In this document: piece after piece, positions 23,257 through 31,440 of the stretch
Position numbering within the stretch: the stretch's first letter is position 1
Layout of the letters: each line of letters starts with the position of its first letter
From: an uncultured Alphaproteobacteria bacterium
GTDB lineage: Bacteria > Pseudomonadota > Alphaproteobacteria > Rs-D84
Assembly: GCA_934230415.1 (NCBI GenBank)
Contig: CAKQEW010000008.1
Location: 1-34,890, forward strand
DNA length: 34,890 nucleotides
Direction: 5' to 3'
Position numbers and translations under genes: made by a program
The notes under the pieces: generated by a model
Told to the model about the DNA's origin: nothing
The model's input: the letters and a program-made list of their open reading frames with translations, nothing else
Databases searched by the model: none

Positions 23257-26200
23257 TTATCCTTCGCCATTTTCTTTGGTTTGATTGTTCGCCTGCATCA
23301 TTGCAAAATGCGCGATGTATTTTTTCAGTTCGCTTTTATAGCGATTATTTTCCTTGGCAAACGCAACCAGTTTATCAAAGTTCGGATTTGCCGCACGCGC
23401 CGCACCAAAACGACTCTCTGTTTTCAGGAAGTCTTCCAATGGTGTTGGATTATCCACGTCGGAATCCAGTGTCAGTGGGTTATGGCCATCTTCTATCAGC
23501 CGCGGGTCAAAACGATACAGCGGCCACGCACCGGTTTGAACCAGTTGCGTCTGGTGTTGTACCCCGTTTTGCAATGCAAACCCATGCGCAATACACGGCG
23601 CATATGCCAATATGATTGATGGACCGGGGAACGATTCTGCTTCGCGGAATGCGCGAATCGCCTGGGCTGGATTGGCACCCAATGCAATCTGGGCAACATA
23701 TGCACCCGACATCATCGCCATCATCCCCAGGTCTTTTTTCGCATGTTCCTTGCCCCCGATGGCAAATTTCATACTGGCGCCAAATGGTGTGGATTTTGAT
23801 TGCTGGCCCCCGGTGTTTGAATATCCTTCGGTATCCAGCACCAATATGTTTACATTTTCACCGCTGTGCAGTATGTGGTCCAGTCCGCCGTAACCGATAT
23901 CATACGCCCAACCGTCACCGCCGATAATCCATACCGATTTATCAACCAGTTCACCAACCAAACTTTCCGCCAGGCGCGCACGCGGTCCCGCCTCGTTCGC
24001 CAGGCGCGCACGCAACATTTCCACATTTGCGCGCTGGTGCGCCGGGTTCGTGTCATTAAACATTGCATCAACGTTCGGTATATTTAATTCAAACAATAAA
24101 CTGCGCAACGTGTCGCGTTTCTGGTTCAATGCCAAACGCATCCCCAGACCGTATTCCGCGTTGTCTTCAAACAACGAATTTGACCACGCCGGTCCACGAC
24201 CGTTTGCATCACGTGTCCATGGTGTTGTCGGCAAATTCGCCCCGTATATTGATGAACACCCCGTTGCATTTGCCACCACCATGCGATCACCAAACAGATG
24301 CGACAACATTTTCACATATGGTGTTTCGCCACATCCCGCACATGCGCCCGGGAATTCAAAGTAATGCGGCAACAATTCAATATGCTTTGGTATATTCAGG
24401 TTTAATTTTTCGCGTGGGATATCCGGCAATTTAACCGCCGCGTCAAACGCACGCTGCTCTGTCGCGGCCACGTCACGCGCCGGACGCATTGTCAATGCCG
24501 CAACCGGGCAATTTTTCACACATACGCCACATCCCGTGCAATCAGCCGCCGAAATCGCCAGTGTGTAATACATGTCTGGCCCCAGTTCTGGGGTCTTCAT
24601 CGGGACGACAACAATACCCGCCGCGCGCGCCGCGTCAACCTGGTCTGCATTTAATGCACGGATACGAATTGCCGCATGCGGACACAGCATTGAACAACGA
24701 CCACACTGAACACATTTTTCCAAATCACACGTCGCAACGCGATCTGATACAGAACGCTTCTCATATTTTGATGTGCCAACCGGATATTGACCGGCGCCAA
24801 ATTCACCATCCACACGGAAACGTGACACAGGAATCGCATCACCACGTTGCGCCGCCATTTCACCCAATGTGCCCGCAATTTCTGCCGGGGCATCGGCCGT
24901 CATTGCTGGAACAAAATCCGGTGCAAAACTGGACACAGATGACGGCAATGTGTACTGGTGTAAATAGTCCGCCGCCCGGTCAACCGCGGTCCAGTTCGCC
25001 TGGACGACATCCATACCCTTCTTCTTGTACGTCTTTTCAATGGCAACCTTGGCCGATTTGGCCGCAACCGCCGGATTGATAATCTGGGTTAAATTAAAGA
25101 AGTTCAGCATAATAAATGTATTAATGCGGTTCCCCAGTCCCAATTCTGCCGCCGCGCCGTTGGCATCCAGGAAATAAACATTTGCACGCATACGTATCAG
25201 GTGTTCCTGGGTTTCACGTGGCAGATTTGCAAACGCCACATCCGGCGCCATTGATGTATTAATCATGACCGTTCCGCCGGCACGCAGACCATGGAAAACA
25301 TCAAAACGCTGGGCAATCATAAAGTTTGAAACACTGATAAAATCTGCAACTTCTATTAAATACTGGCTTTTAATCGGCGCATCAGAAAAGCGGATATGCG
25401 ACGCCGTCAAACCACCCGATTTCTTGGAATCATACACGGCATATGATTGCGGATATAATTCAGAATTTTCGCCGACAATCTTTACAATATTTTTTACCGC
25501 ACCAACGGTGCCATCCGAACCAATACCATACAAAATTGCCGTCTTGAAATTTTCTGCCTGGACCGCGAACGCCGGATCTGTTTTCAGCGACAGTCCCGAC
25601 AAATCATCGTCAATACCAACGGTAAAATTATGGTGCAATGTATCCCGCATCAGGTTTTCGTATACAGCCTTGACATCGCGTGGTTTGAATTCCTTGGACC
25701 CCAGGCCATATCGTCCGCCAAATACCGCCGCCGCATCACCGACAACTGTTTTTACATCCTGGTACAATGGTTCACCAATCGCGCCTGGTTCCTTGGTACG
25801 GTCCAAAACCGCGATGCGTTTAACCGTCTGTGGCAATGCCGCACGGAACGCATCCACCGGGAATGGCCGATACAGGTGCACCTTTACCAGCCCCAGTCCG
25901 CGCGGCAAGAACGGCAATGTTTCTTCTATTGTTTCGCACGCACTGCCCATGGCGACGATAACATTTTCTGCCGCCGGGTCACCAACATAGTCCACCAGGT
26001 TATATTTACGCCCCGTTAATTTTGCAAATATATCCATGCATTCCTGAACAATTCCCGGGGTTGCCGCGTACAGTGGGTTGGCGGCCTCGCGTCCCTGGAA
26101 ATACACATCGGGGTTCTGGGCCGTACCACGGATTGTCGGTTTATCTGGTGTCATACCACGCGCGCGATTTGCCAAAACCAATGCATCCGGCATCATTTCA

Positions 26201-26769
26201 CGCAACACATCATCGCTGATTCTGTCCAGACGGGATTCTTCGTGACTGGTGCGGAAACCATCAAAGAAATGCAGGAACGGCACCCGTGCCCGCAATGTCG
26301 CGGCATGCGCAATCGCCGCCATATCAGATGCCTGTTGCACATTATGACTGGACAACAGTGCAAAACCCGTGCTGCGCACCGACATAACGTCACTGTGGTC
26401 ACCAAAGATAGACAATGCATGCGTCGCCAACGCACGCGCCGCAACATGCATAACAAACGGCGTCTGTTCGCCCGCGATTTTATACATATTCGGAATCATC
26501 AGCAACAATCCCTGGGATGCAGTAAACGTTGTGGCCAGCGCCCCCATCTGCAACGCGCCATGCATTGCGCCGGCGGCGCCCCCCTCTGATTCCATTTCAA
26601 TTATTTGTGGAATCGCGCCCCAGATATTCTTTTTATGCTGAAACGACCATTCGTCCGCCAGTTCGCCCATCGTACTGCTGGGGGTGATTGGGTAAATTGC
26701 CGCAAAATCAACACATCTGTATGCGACATCGGCCGCCGCCCAGTTTCCATCAACAATTAAGTTCGCCAT
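23257..26769 (-). CDS. nifJ: Pyruvate:ferredoxin (flavodoxin) oxidoreductase
   Basis: This 1170-residue single-chain enzyme oxidises pyruvate with coenzyme A to acetyl-CoA and CO2, passing electrons to ferredoxin or flavodoxin. Domains in order: N-terminal pyruvate-binding domain (YPITPSSTMGELADEW), CoA and gamma-type domains, then two ferredoxin-type clusters (CVQCGRCSMLCP at about 685 and CTGCGVCVKNCP at about 743). CAGCGETPYVK follows at about 808. The thiamine diphosphate motif GDGWAYDIGYGGLDH is at about 950. Length is normal for the family. The enzyme is oxygen-sensitive in most bacteria and uncommon in aerobic Alphaproteobacteria, so it suggests an anaerobic or fermentative lifestyle. 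It leads an operon with bamE. Confidence 0.97.
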   Translation of the reverse strand: MANLIVDGNWAAADVAYRCVDFAAIYPITPSSTMGELADEWSFQHKKNIWGAIPQIIEMESEGGAAGAMHGALQMGALATTFTASQGLLLMIPNMYKIAGEQTPFVMHVAARALATHALSIFGDHSDVMSVRSTGFALLSSHNVQQASDMAAIAHAATLRARVPFLHFFDGFRTSHEESRLDRISDDVLREMMPDALVLANRARGMTPDKPTIRGTAQNPDVYFQGREAANPLYAATPGIVQECMDIFAKLTGRKYNLVDYVGDPAAENVIVAMGSACETIEETLPFLPRGLGLVKVHLYRPFPVDAFRAALPQTVKRIAVLDRTKEPGAIGEPLYQDVKTVVGDAAAVFGGRYGLGSKEFKPRDVKAVYENLMRDTLHHNFTVGIDDDLSGLSLKTDPAFAVQAENFKTAILYGIGSDGTVGAVKNIVKIVGENSELYPQSYAVYDSKKSGGLTASHIRFSDAPIKSQYLIEVADFISVSNFMIAQRFDVFHGLRAGGTVMINTSMAPDVAFANLPRETQEHLIRMRANVYFLDANGAAAELGLGNRINTFIMLNFFNLTQIINPAVAAKSAKVAIEKTYKKKGMDVVQANWTAVDRAADYLHQYTLPSSVSSFAPDFVPAMTADAPAEIAGTLGEMAAQRGDAIPVSRFRVDGEFGAGQYPVGTSKYEKRSVSDRVATCDLEKCVQCGRCSMLCPHAAIRIRALNADQVDAARAAGIVVVPMKTPELGPDMYYTLAISAADCTGCGVCVKNCPVAALTMRPARDVAATEQRAFDAAVKLPDIPREKLNLNIPKHIELLPHYFEFPGACAGCGETPYVKMLSHLFGDRMVVANATGCSSIYGANLPTTPWTRDANGRGPAWSNSLFEDNAEYGLGMRLALNQKRDTLRSLLFELNIPNVDAMFNDTNPAHQRANVEMLRARLANEAGPRARLAESLVGELVDKSVWIIGGDGWAYDIGYGGLDHILHSGENVNILVLDTEGYSNTGGQQSKSTPFGASMKFAIGGKEHAKKDLGMMAMMSGAYVAQIALGANPAQAIRAFREAESFPGPSIILAYAPCIAHGFALQNGVQHQTQLVQTGAWPLYRFDPRLIEDGHNPLTLDSDVDNPTPLEDFLKTESRFGAARAANPNFDKLVAFAKENNRYKSELKKYIAHFAMMQANNQTKENGEG

Positions 26770-26807
26770 GATTCCTGATTCCTTTGTGATAATTCTTTTC
26801 TGGCGAA

Positions 26808-26836
26808 ATCATACCGCGATTTTTTATCCAAGGCAA
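26808..26836 (-). promoter_or_regulatory. Promoter of nifJ-bamE
   Basis: TTGCCT (26836-26831) and TATGAT (26813-26808), 17 bp apart on the minus strand. AGGAATCAGGA precedes the ATG. Confidence 0.7.
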
Positions 26837-26857
26837 GACTATAACTTAAAACAATAC

Positions 26858-26886
26858 TTGACAAAATATATTTTTAGTACTATATT
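26858..26886 (+). promoter_or_regulatory. Promoter of the 158-residue gene
   Basis: A perfect TTGACA (26858-26863) and TATATT (26881-26886) have 17-bp spacing, predicting high expression. Confidence 0.85.
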
Positions 26887-26918
26887 GATCACACAAATAA
26901 ACAACAAGAGGGAAAACA

Positions 26919-27395
26919 ATGTTTGAAGATTTAGGGAAAATTGACATAATACCAATTAGCATTGGTGTTGCAAAACAGGTAGATCCATTTGCACGCAAAG
27001 AAAATTTCGTGCGTGGCGAAGATGTTTATATTCTGGGGTCTTTCAAGAACGTCAGCAAGCAGAAAAACCGCGCATTCGGTCGCCGTATTGCCGATGCCGG
27101 CAACGAGGCACGCAATACACGCTTTGACGACACAATGATGATTGTGCCAAACAATTGGGTTCGTGACCCAGACGCCGACATTCCGACTGTGAACCTGTAT
27201 GTAAATTGTCCAGACGAAGAAATGTACGATGGCGCATACGACGCGATTTCAGCCTTGAACCAGGTTCGCGAATCGGGCGTTCGTATTAAACTGCACATTG
27301 TTGGCAATCAAAATGGCATTGTGGCCCAGGTATTCCGCATGACATTTGGTCACGGTGGTGGGCGCCACCCGAACGGTCCAACACATACACGATAA
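26919..27395 (+). CDS. Conserved-looking cytoplasmic protein of unknown function
   Basis: The 158-residue protein has no signal peptide or membrane helix. It is mixed alpha/beta in appearance: an N-terminal part (IDIIPISIGVAKQVDPFARKENF), a basic middle (FKNVSKQKNRAFGRRIADAGNEARN), and a C-terminal part with YDGAYDAISALNQVRESGVRIKLHIVGNQNGI. The tail FGHGGGRHPNGPTHTR is rich in Gly, His and Arg and could bind metal or nucleic acid, but this is only a guess. It has one of the best promoters in the window, AGAGGG before the ATG, and its own terminator, so it is probably well expressed. No family is recognised. Confidence 0.75.
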   Translation: MFEDLGKIDIIPISIGVAKQVDPFARKENFVRGEDVYILGSFKNVSKQKNRAFGRRIADAGNEARNTRFDDTMMIVPNNWVRDPDADIPTVNLYVNCPDEEMYDGAYDAISALNQVRESGVRIKLHIVGNQNGIVAQVFRMTFGHGGGRHPNGPTHTR

Positions 27396-27410
27396 TTCGT
27401 TGTATTTATA

Positions 27411-27437
27411 AAAAATGGGGCATTTGCCCCATTTTTT
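27411..27437. terminator. Bidirectional terminator between the 158-residue gene and ctpA
   Basis: AAAATGGGGCA-TT-TGCCCCATTTT is flanked by A and T runs and overlaps the ctpA stop region. Confidence 0.88.
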
Positions 27438-28815
27438 ATTCTGCCACTTCGGCGGACGCCACGTCATCATCCGTAACCGTCGCCACCGCACGTGATTGCA
27501 ACTTTGCCATTGCGCGCACCATATCCAGACCGCGCTGCAATTGATAATCCAATGCATCTTTTTCCGCGTCGGTCAGTTCCGGTTCCGCGTCATCATCTGA
27601 TTTTTTATCAGCCTTTTTCTTGGCGTTTTCATTTTTCAGCGCGTTTTTAAACGATGCCTCTGAATACAGGCTTTCGCGACGTTCAATGGCTTCAACCTTG
27701 CTCTGCAAGACTTCTACATCCGGTGTAATGCCTTCGTTCTGGATGGAACGACCGCTGGGCGTGTAATAACGTGCGATTGTGATATGAATCGCCGTTCCAT
27801 CCCCCAGGGGCTTTTGCTGTTGCACACTGCCCTTGCCAAAACTCTGGGACCCCATGACCAGGCCACGTCCATTATCCTGTAACGCACCGGCGACAATTTC
27901 AGATGCCGATGCCGACCCATGATTTATCAGCACAACAACCGGTTTGCCGTTTGTCATATCACCCGGGCGTGCAAAACTGCGTTCAATATCCATCTTGGAC
28001 TTACCACGTGTGGAAACAATCTCGCCATCGTCCAGGAATGCATCTGCAACCTCTATGGCGGCGGTCAGATACCCACCCGGATTATTACGCACGTCCAACA
28101 CGTACCCAATAACATCTTTCTTTTCCAGTTTTTCAATCGCATTTTTCAGTTCTTTGGCCGTTGTCGCCCCGAAATCAGAAATACGGATATATCCGATTTT
28201 TTCACTGGAATCTTCGTCCGCGTCAGCGATTGTTTTTTCTTCAAACTTTACCGATTTCACCTTGATAATCGCGCGTTTCAGCGTGATATTACGCGGTTCC
28301 TGGCCATCAGAAACAACCGTCAGTTTCACCTTGGTCCCTGGGCGTCCCTTCATCTTTTTAACCGCCTGGTTCAGTGTCAGATCAAACACCTGGTCGCCAT
28401 CAATATGCGTGATATAATCGCCGGCCTTTATCCCCGCCTTGTCTGCCGGGGTATCATCAATTGGCGAAATTACGCGCACCGCGCCGCGGTCACTGGTGAC
28501 CTGAATCCCCAGACCGCCAAATTCGCCCTGGGATTTATCGTTAAATTCCTTGAAATCATCCGCCGACAGATACGACGAATGCGGGTCCAGCGCCCCCAGC
28601 ATACCGTTCATCGCCCCTTCCAGCATCTTTTTCTCGTCAACTTCTTCTACGAAATTGTCACGTGCAACCTCAAACACCATGGCCAGTTTTTTCAACTGTT
28701 CATAAATCTGTTCATCGGTCAGATGCACGATTGGTTCTTCCTTTTTGGCCTTGCCCGCGGCAAACGACGTCATTGGTGCCACCAACGCAACCAGAATCAG
28801 CAATTTTTTCAACAT
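27436..28815 (-). CDS. ctpA: C-terminal processing peptidase (S41 family, CtpA type)
   Basis: CtpA-type proteases act in the periplasm on protein C-termini and on envelope enzymes. From the ATG at 28815 the protein has 459 residues: signal peptide 1-20 (LILVALVAPMTSFAA), a PDZ domain (about 95-185, GIQVTSDRGAVRVISPIDDTPADKAGIKAGDYI), then the protease core. The serine in GSASASEI (about 303) and the lysine in SFGKGSVQ (328), 25 residues apart, form the Ser/Lys dyad. The C-terminal part is charged (KKADKKSDDDAEPEL). A longer frame upstream is excluded because AAGGAAATG and the signal peptide define this start. It is monocistronic. Confidence 0.93.
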   Translation of the reverse strand: MLKKLLILVALVAPMTSFAAGKAKKEEPIVHLTDEQIYEQLKKLAMVFEVARDNFVEEVDEKKMLEGAMNGMLGALDPHSSYLSADDFKEFNDKSQGEFGGLGIQVTSDRGAVRVISPIDDTPADKAGIKAGDYITHIDGDQVFDLTLNQAVKKMKGRPGTKVKLTVVSDGQEPRNITLKRAIIKVKSVKFEEKTIADADEDSSEKIGYIRISDFGATTAKELKNAIEKLEKKDVIGYVLDVRNNPGGYLTAAIEVADAFLDDGEIVSTRGKSKMDIERSFARPGDMTNGKPVVVLINHGSASASEIVAGALQDNGRGLVMGSQSFGKGSVQQQKPLGDGTAIHITIARYYTPSGRSIQNEGITPDVEVLQSKVEAIERRESLYSEASFKNALKNENAKKKADKKSDDDAEPELTDAEKDALDYQLQRGLDMVRAMAKLQSRAVATVTDDDVASAEVAE

Positions 28816-28853
28816 ATCCCATTTCCTTGTGTAAAATTTCTGTACCATTGTGA

Positions 28854-28882
28854 ACCATAAAACAAAAAGCCCCCGCCCGCAA
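28854..28882 (-). promoter_or_regulatory. Promoter of ctpA
   Basis: TTGCGG (28882-28877) and TATGGT (28859-28854), 17 bp apart on the minus strand. Confidence 0.55.
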
Positions 28883-28937
28883 CACGATTTTTCGCATATT
28901 TTACACATTTTTATGCATCTAGGAGCACCCTAACATA

Positions 28938-28965
28938 TTGACAAAATACTTTTCTGTGCTATAAC
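28938..28965 (+). promoter_or_regulatory. Promoter of the Fic-like / kinase operon
   Basis: A perfect TTGACA (28938-28943) and TATAAC (28960-28965), 16 bp apart. The leader to the ATG is about 22 bases and contains TGGGG as ribosome binding site. Confidence 0.75.
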
Positions 28966-28994
28966 ATAATAATGTAAATAACTGGGGTTGCACA

Positions 28995-29717
28995 ATGAAT
29001 AACGCCACCATAAAACAGCACATAGAAGAAAATCGCCAGACAATATCCGCGATGCTGGCCAGTGCGAACACGCCCAAGCGTTTAAATAACCTGAATTGGC
29101 TGCGCCAACAATTATCGTACGTGGAACCCCGAACACTGTTTTATATTCCATCCCGGGACCAGCAACCGTACCTGGATTACAACAGTATGAAGAGTCTGGG
29201 CACGGCATACGATTACATTGTGGAAAATCCGAACGAGATTATTGATACCGCCGCCATTTGCAAATTGCACAGCATGGTATGCACAGACACACAAATTCCG
29301 GGCGGATATTTTCGTACGACCCCAAAAGTACTGGAACTGTGCGTAAATGGCCAACGTGTCCACGCCCCAGACGCACCAGAAATTCCATTCCGCATGAACG
29401 AAATTGTGTTCAGATTGAATAACACCGATGAATGCACGTTGTCGCGTGCGTTCACGGCACACTATGAACTGATAATGTTGCAACCATTTGAAGATTTCAA
29501 CAAACGCACGGCGCGCCTGGTGATGAATTGGTTACTGATTCAGGGTGGATATCGTCCGATTGTGTTTAACCAGGCATCTGACAAACAGAAATACAAAGAC
29601 GCCATTGCAACACGCGCGGCCGGCGATACCAAGGAATACATGCACTATATGTATTCGTGCATGTTGCGTACACAAAAACAGATTATAAAAATGTTAAAGA
29701 AATCGCGGATTCTGTAA
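28995..29717 (+). CDS. Fic-domain protein with altered active-site motif
   Basis: Fic proteins transfer AMP or other phosphate-containing groups to target proteins through the motif HPFx(D/E)GNGRxxR. This 240-residue protein has the Fic framework: IPGGYFRTTP (101-110), VHAPDAPEIPFRMNEIVFRLN, AHYELIMLQPFEDFNKRTARLVMNWLL. The catalytic motif reads QPFEDFNKRTAR (163-174). The His is replaced by Gln and the two motif glycines by Phe and Lys, while Phe, Asp, Asn and both Arg remain. Canonical AMP transfer should be impaired. No inhibitory (S/T)xxxE(G/N) helix is obvious. The gene has its own promoter and is two bases upstream of a kinase-fold gene. Confidence 0.85.
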   Translation: MNNATIKQHIEENRQTISAMLASANTPKRLNNLNWLRQQLSYVEPRTLFYIPSRDQQPYLDYNSMKSLGTAYDYIVENPNEIIDTAAICKLHSMVCTDTQIPGGYFRTTPKVLELCVNGQRVHAPDAPEIPFRMNEIVFRLNNTDECTLSRAFTAHYELIMLQPFEDFNKRTARLVMNWLLIQGGYRPIVFNQASDKQKYKDAIATRAAGDTKEYMHYMYSCMLRTQKQIIKMLKKSRIL

Positions 29718-29719
29718 AA

Positions 29720-30640
29720 ATGGTCAAGATAAAGACGCTGAATCATGGACGGGAAACATACGCGGTGTATTACGGCAACGATTTCGTGCTGAAACGCCCC
29801 CTGCCCGACATGGGACCGGCGGCGATGGACGCGTGGCTGGCCAAGCAGCATCGCACCCAAAACGTTATTGAACGCATCCGCCAGGTCGGCAACCCATTGT
29901 ACTATGTCCCAGAAATGCGTTTTATCAACGACGACGAATACCAGATTCTGGAAGAACGCGCCCCAGGATTTCCATTGACGCGCGAACTGTACCGCAAACT
30001 GTCGCGGCGCCAGCGTTATGAAATCATAAACAGCCTGGGCAGTTTTCTGGTTGACATGAATGAATCCATGCCGATTGGCGATATCCAGACGCACAAAATC
30101 GCCAGCGAATTAAAATTCACACGTCTGGATAACTTTATTAATACCAAGATGTCCAATTGGTTCACAAAAAACGAAGTCATCCAGATGGCACGTATCCGCG
30201 ACCAGATTGGCACATTTGAATACCAAACACGCCCAGCGTGGTCGCATTGTGACCTGAATTCTGGCAACGTTCTGTATGACCCAACGACCAGCAAACTGTC
30301 ATTCATTGATTTTGCCGAGGCCAACTATCGTTTCATCTATCGTGACATATTTGCGTCATTACAGATTGAATTAAACATATTCAAACAGGTTTATGACGTA
30401 TATTGCAAAATGCATGCCAAGAACCTGTGGTCTATGCCCAGCGCGAAAAACGACACCCTGCGTGACATTATGAAATACCGAATCATGGTGGTTTGGCTGA
30501 AACGCTTTATCAAGGCGGCGGATGACCTGCGCATTACGCCCCAGCACGCCAAGAGCGAGAATAACAACGCGGAAAAATTGGCATTTATGCGCGACCAAAT
30601 AACAAATTTTCAAAACCTGGAACGCCAGTTTCAGAAATAA
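29720..30640 (+). CDS. Aminoglycoside-phosphotransferase/choline-kinase-fold protein
   Basis: The 306-residue protein (start at 29720) shows the APH-type kinase core: Lys25 in DFVLKRPLP as the ATP-binding lysine, and a hinge near ILEERAPGFPL (77-86). The catalytic loop HCDLNSGNVLYD is at 176-187 and the metal-binding IDFAEA at 196-201. HxDxxxxN and IDF are intact, so phosphotransfer is plausible. Substrate is unknown; such folds act on small molecules, sugars or proteins. It starts two bases after the Fic-like gene stop, so both are cotranscribed and probably coupled. An alternative start at 29657 would overlap the Fic gene by 61 bases. The following stretch is repeat DNA. Confidence 0.82.
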   Translation: MVKIKTLNHGRETYAVYYGNDFVLKRPLPDMGPAAMDAWLAKQHRTQNVIERIRQVGNPLYYVPEMRFINDDEYQILEERAPGFPLTRELYRKLSRRQRYEIINSLGSFLVDMNESMPIGDIQTHKIASELKFTRLDNFINTKMSNWFTKNEVIQMARIRDQIGTFEYQTRPAWSHCDLNSGNVLYDPTTSKLSFIDFAEANYRFIYRDIFASLQIELNIFKQVYDVYCKMHAKNLWSMPSAKNDTLRDIMKYRIMVVWLKRFIKAADDLRITPQHAKSENNNAEKLAFMRDQITNFQNLERQFQK

Positions 30641-30666
30641 ATATTTTCAATTCCCCGCTGCGGGCT

Positions 30667-30831
30667 AAGTTCCCCTCCGGTGGAGGAATACCCAAAGGGG
30701 GAGGTGGTCTTTTTATTTGTCCCTGCGGGGCAATAGATACCGACCTGGTACCACCCACGGAATTTATCAATTCCGCGGGGCCCGGGCGCCGGTATGACGA
30801 GATTTCGTGGGTGGTTTGCCAGAGGGGAACT
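30667..30831. repeat. Composite intergenic repeat, copy B (M2 ends with M1 nested inside)
   Basis: AAGTTCCCCTC at 30667-30677 and its inverted counterpart GAGGGGAACT at 30822-30831 bound this 165-bp element. M1 (30710-30801) lies inside, whereas in copy A at 15953-16223 M1 lies outside and left of the M2 ends. It is MITE-like with no coding capacity. Confidence 0.7.
30710..30801. repeat. Intergenic repeat module M1, copy B
   Basis: It matches copy A at 15953-16044 along its length, including CCTGGTACCACCCACGGAATTT and AATTCCGCGGGGCCCGGGCG, with scattered substitutions. Confidence 0.8.
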
Positions 30832-30832
30832 A

Positions 30833-30858
30833 AAAAACAAGTGCGCCGGATGGCGCAC
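30833..30858 (-). terminator. Repeat module M3, copy B, acting as terminator of the 138-residue gene
   Basis: On the minus strand GTGCGCC-ATCC-GGCGCAC is followed by TTGTTTTTTAG. It lies about 25 bases after the stop of the secreted protein gene. The same 22 bases occur at 16243-16264. Confidence 0.75.
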
Positions 30859-30883
30859 TATCTACTATCTATGCTCTAAAAAA

Positions 30884-31300
30884 CTACTCTGTTGGGACAT
30901 CTTGGTCTGGGACCTGAATTGTACCAGAAACCGTATACGTGCCCGCCATGTTCTGGACCGCCGAACTGTCCGTGGCAACACGCCCAGATACCGCAGAATA
31001 CACGGCATGCGCCGATGGATACTGGCTGTCGGTGGAACTGGATGAAATGGTGGTGGTTTTGTTGGACACAGCCTCGCGCGTGGCCAGGTCGGCATCAACC
31101 GTCGTCTTTAATGCACTGACCGTCTGTTTGATATAGCTGACCGCGGCAATCCCGCCCGTGCTGGTGTTGCTGGTGCTGGTCGTACCGGTGCCAGACCCAT
31201 AGCCAGGGTCTTCTTTCTCACCAGCGGATGGCGCCGCAACGGCGTGGCCCGCAAAAGATAACCCTAAAATCACCGAAAAAGACAATGCAATAACACGCAT
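30884..31300 (-). CDS. Small secreted Ser/Thr-rich protein
   Basis: The 138-residue protein has a signal peptide (1-22, ending HAVA). It then has a low-complexity Gly/Ser/Thr stretch (GSGTGTTSTSNTSTGG) and a helical part (VSYIKQTVSALKTTVDADLATRE). The segment STDSQYPSAHAVYSAVSGRVAT resembles repeats found in phage tail-fibre and surface-fibre proteins (the T(D/S)xQYPSAxAVYxA pattern). It may be a surface or fibre fragment, but it is short and no full domain is recognised. A TTGACC-18-TATAAT promoter lies upstream, and an M3 repeat supplies the terminator. Confidence 0.68.
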   Translation of the reverse strand: MRVIALSFSVILGLSFAGHAVAAPSAGEKEDPGYGSGTGTTSTSNTSTGGIAAVSYIKQTVSALKTTVDADLATREAVSNKTTTISSSSTDSQYPSAHAVYSAVSGRVATDSSAVQNMAGTYTVSGTIQVPDQDVPTE

Positions 31301-31343
31301 ACCTGATAATTTTCCTTCCTGTGTACCCGTCTATCTGGTTCAG

Positions 31344-31373
31344 ATTATATACTAATGTGCCACATTTGGTCAA
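31344..31373 (-). promoter_or_regulatory. Promoter of the 138-residue secreted protein gene
   Basis: TTGACC (31373-31368) and TATAAT (31349-31344), 18 bp apart on the minus strand. Confidence 0.7.
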
Positions 31374-31440
31374 GCAAAACCGAACAGGTATATGAACTTT
31401 ATAATTGCCAAATGGTTCGTTTTCGGGTACCGTTTATTAT

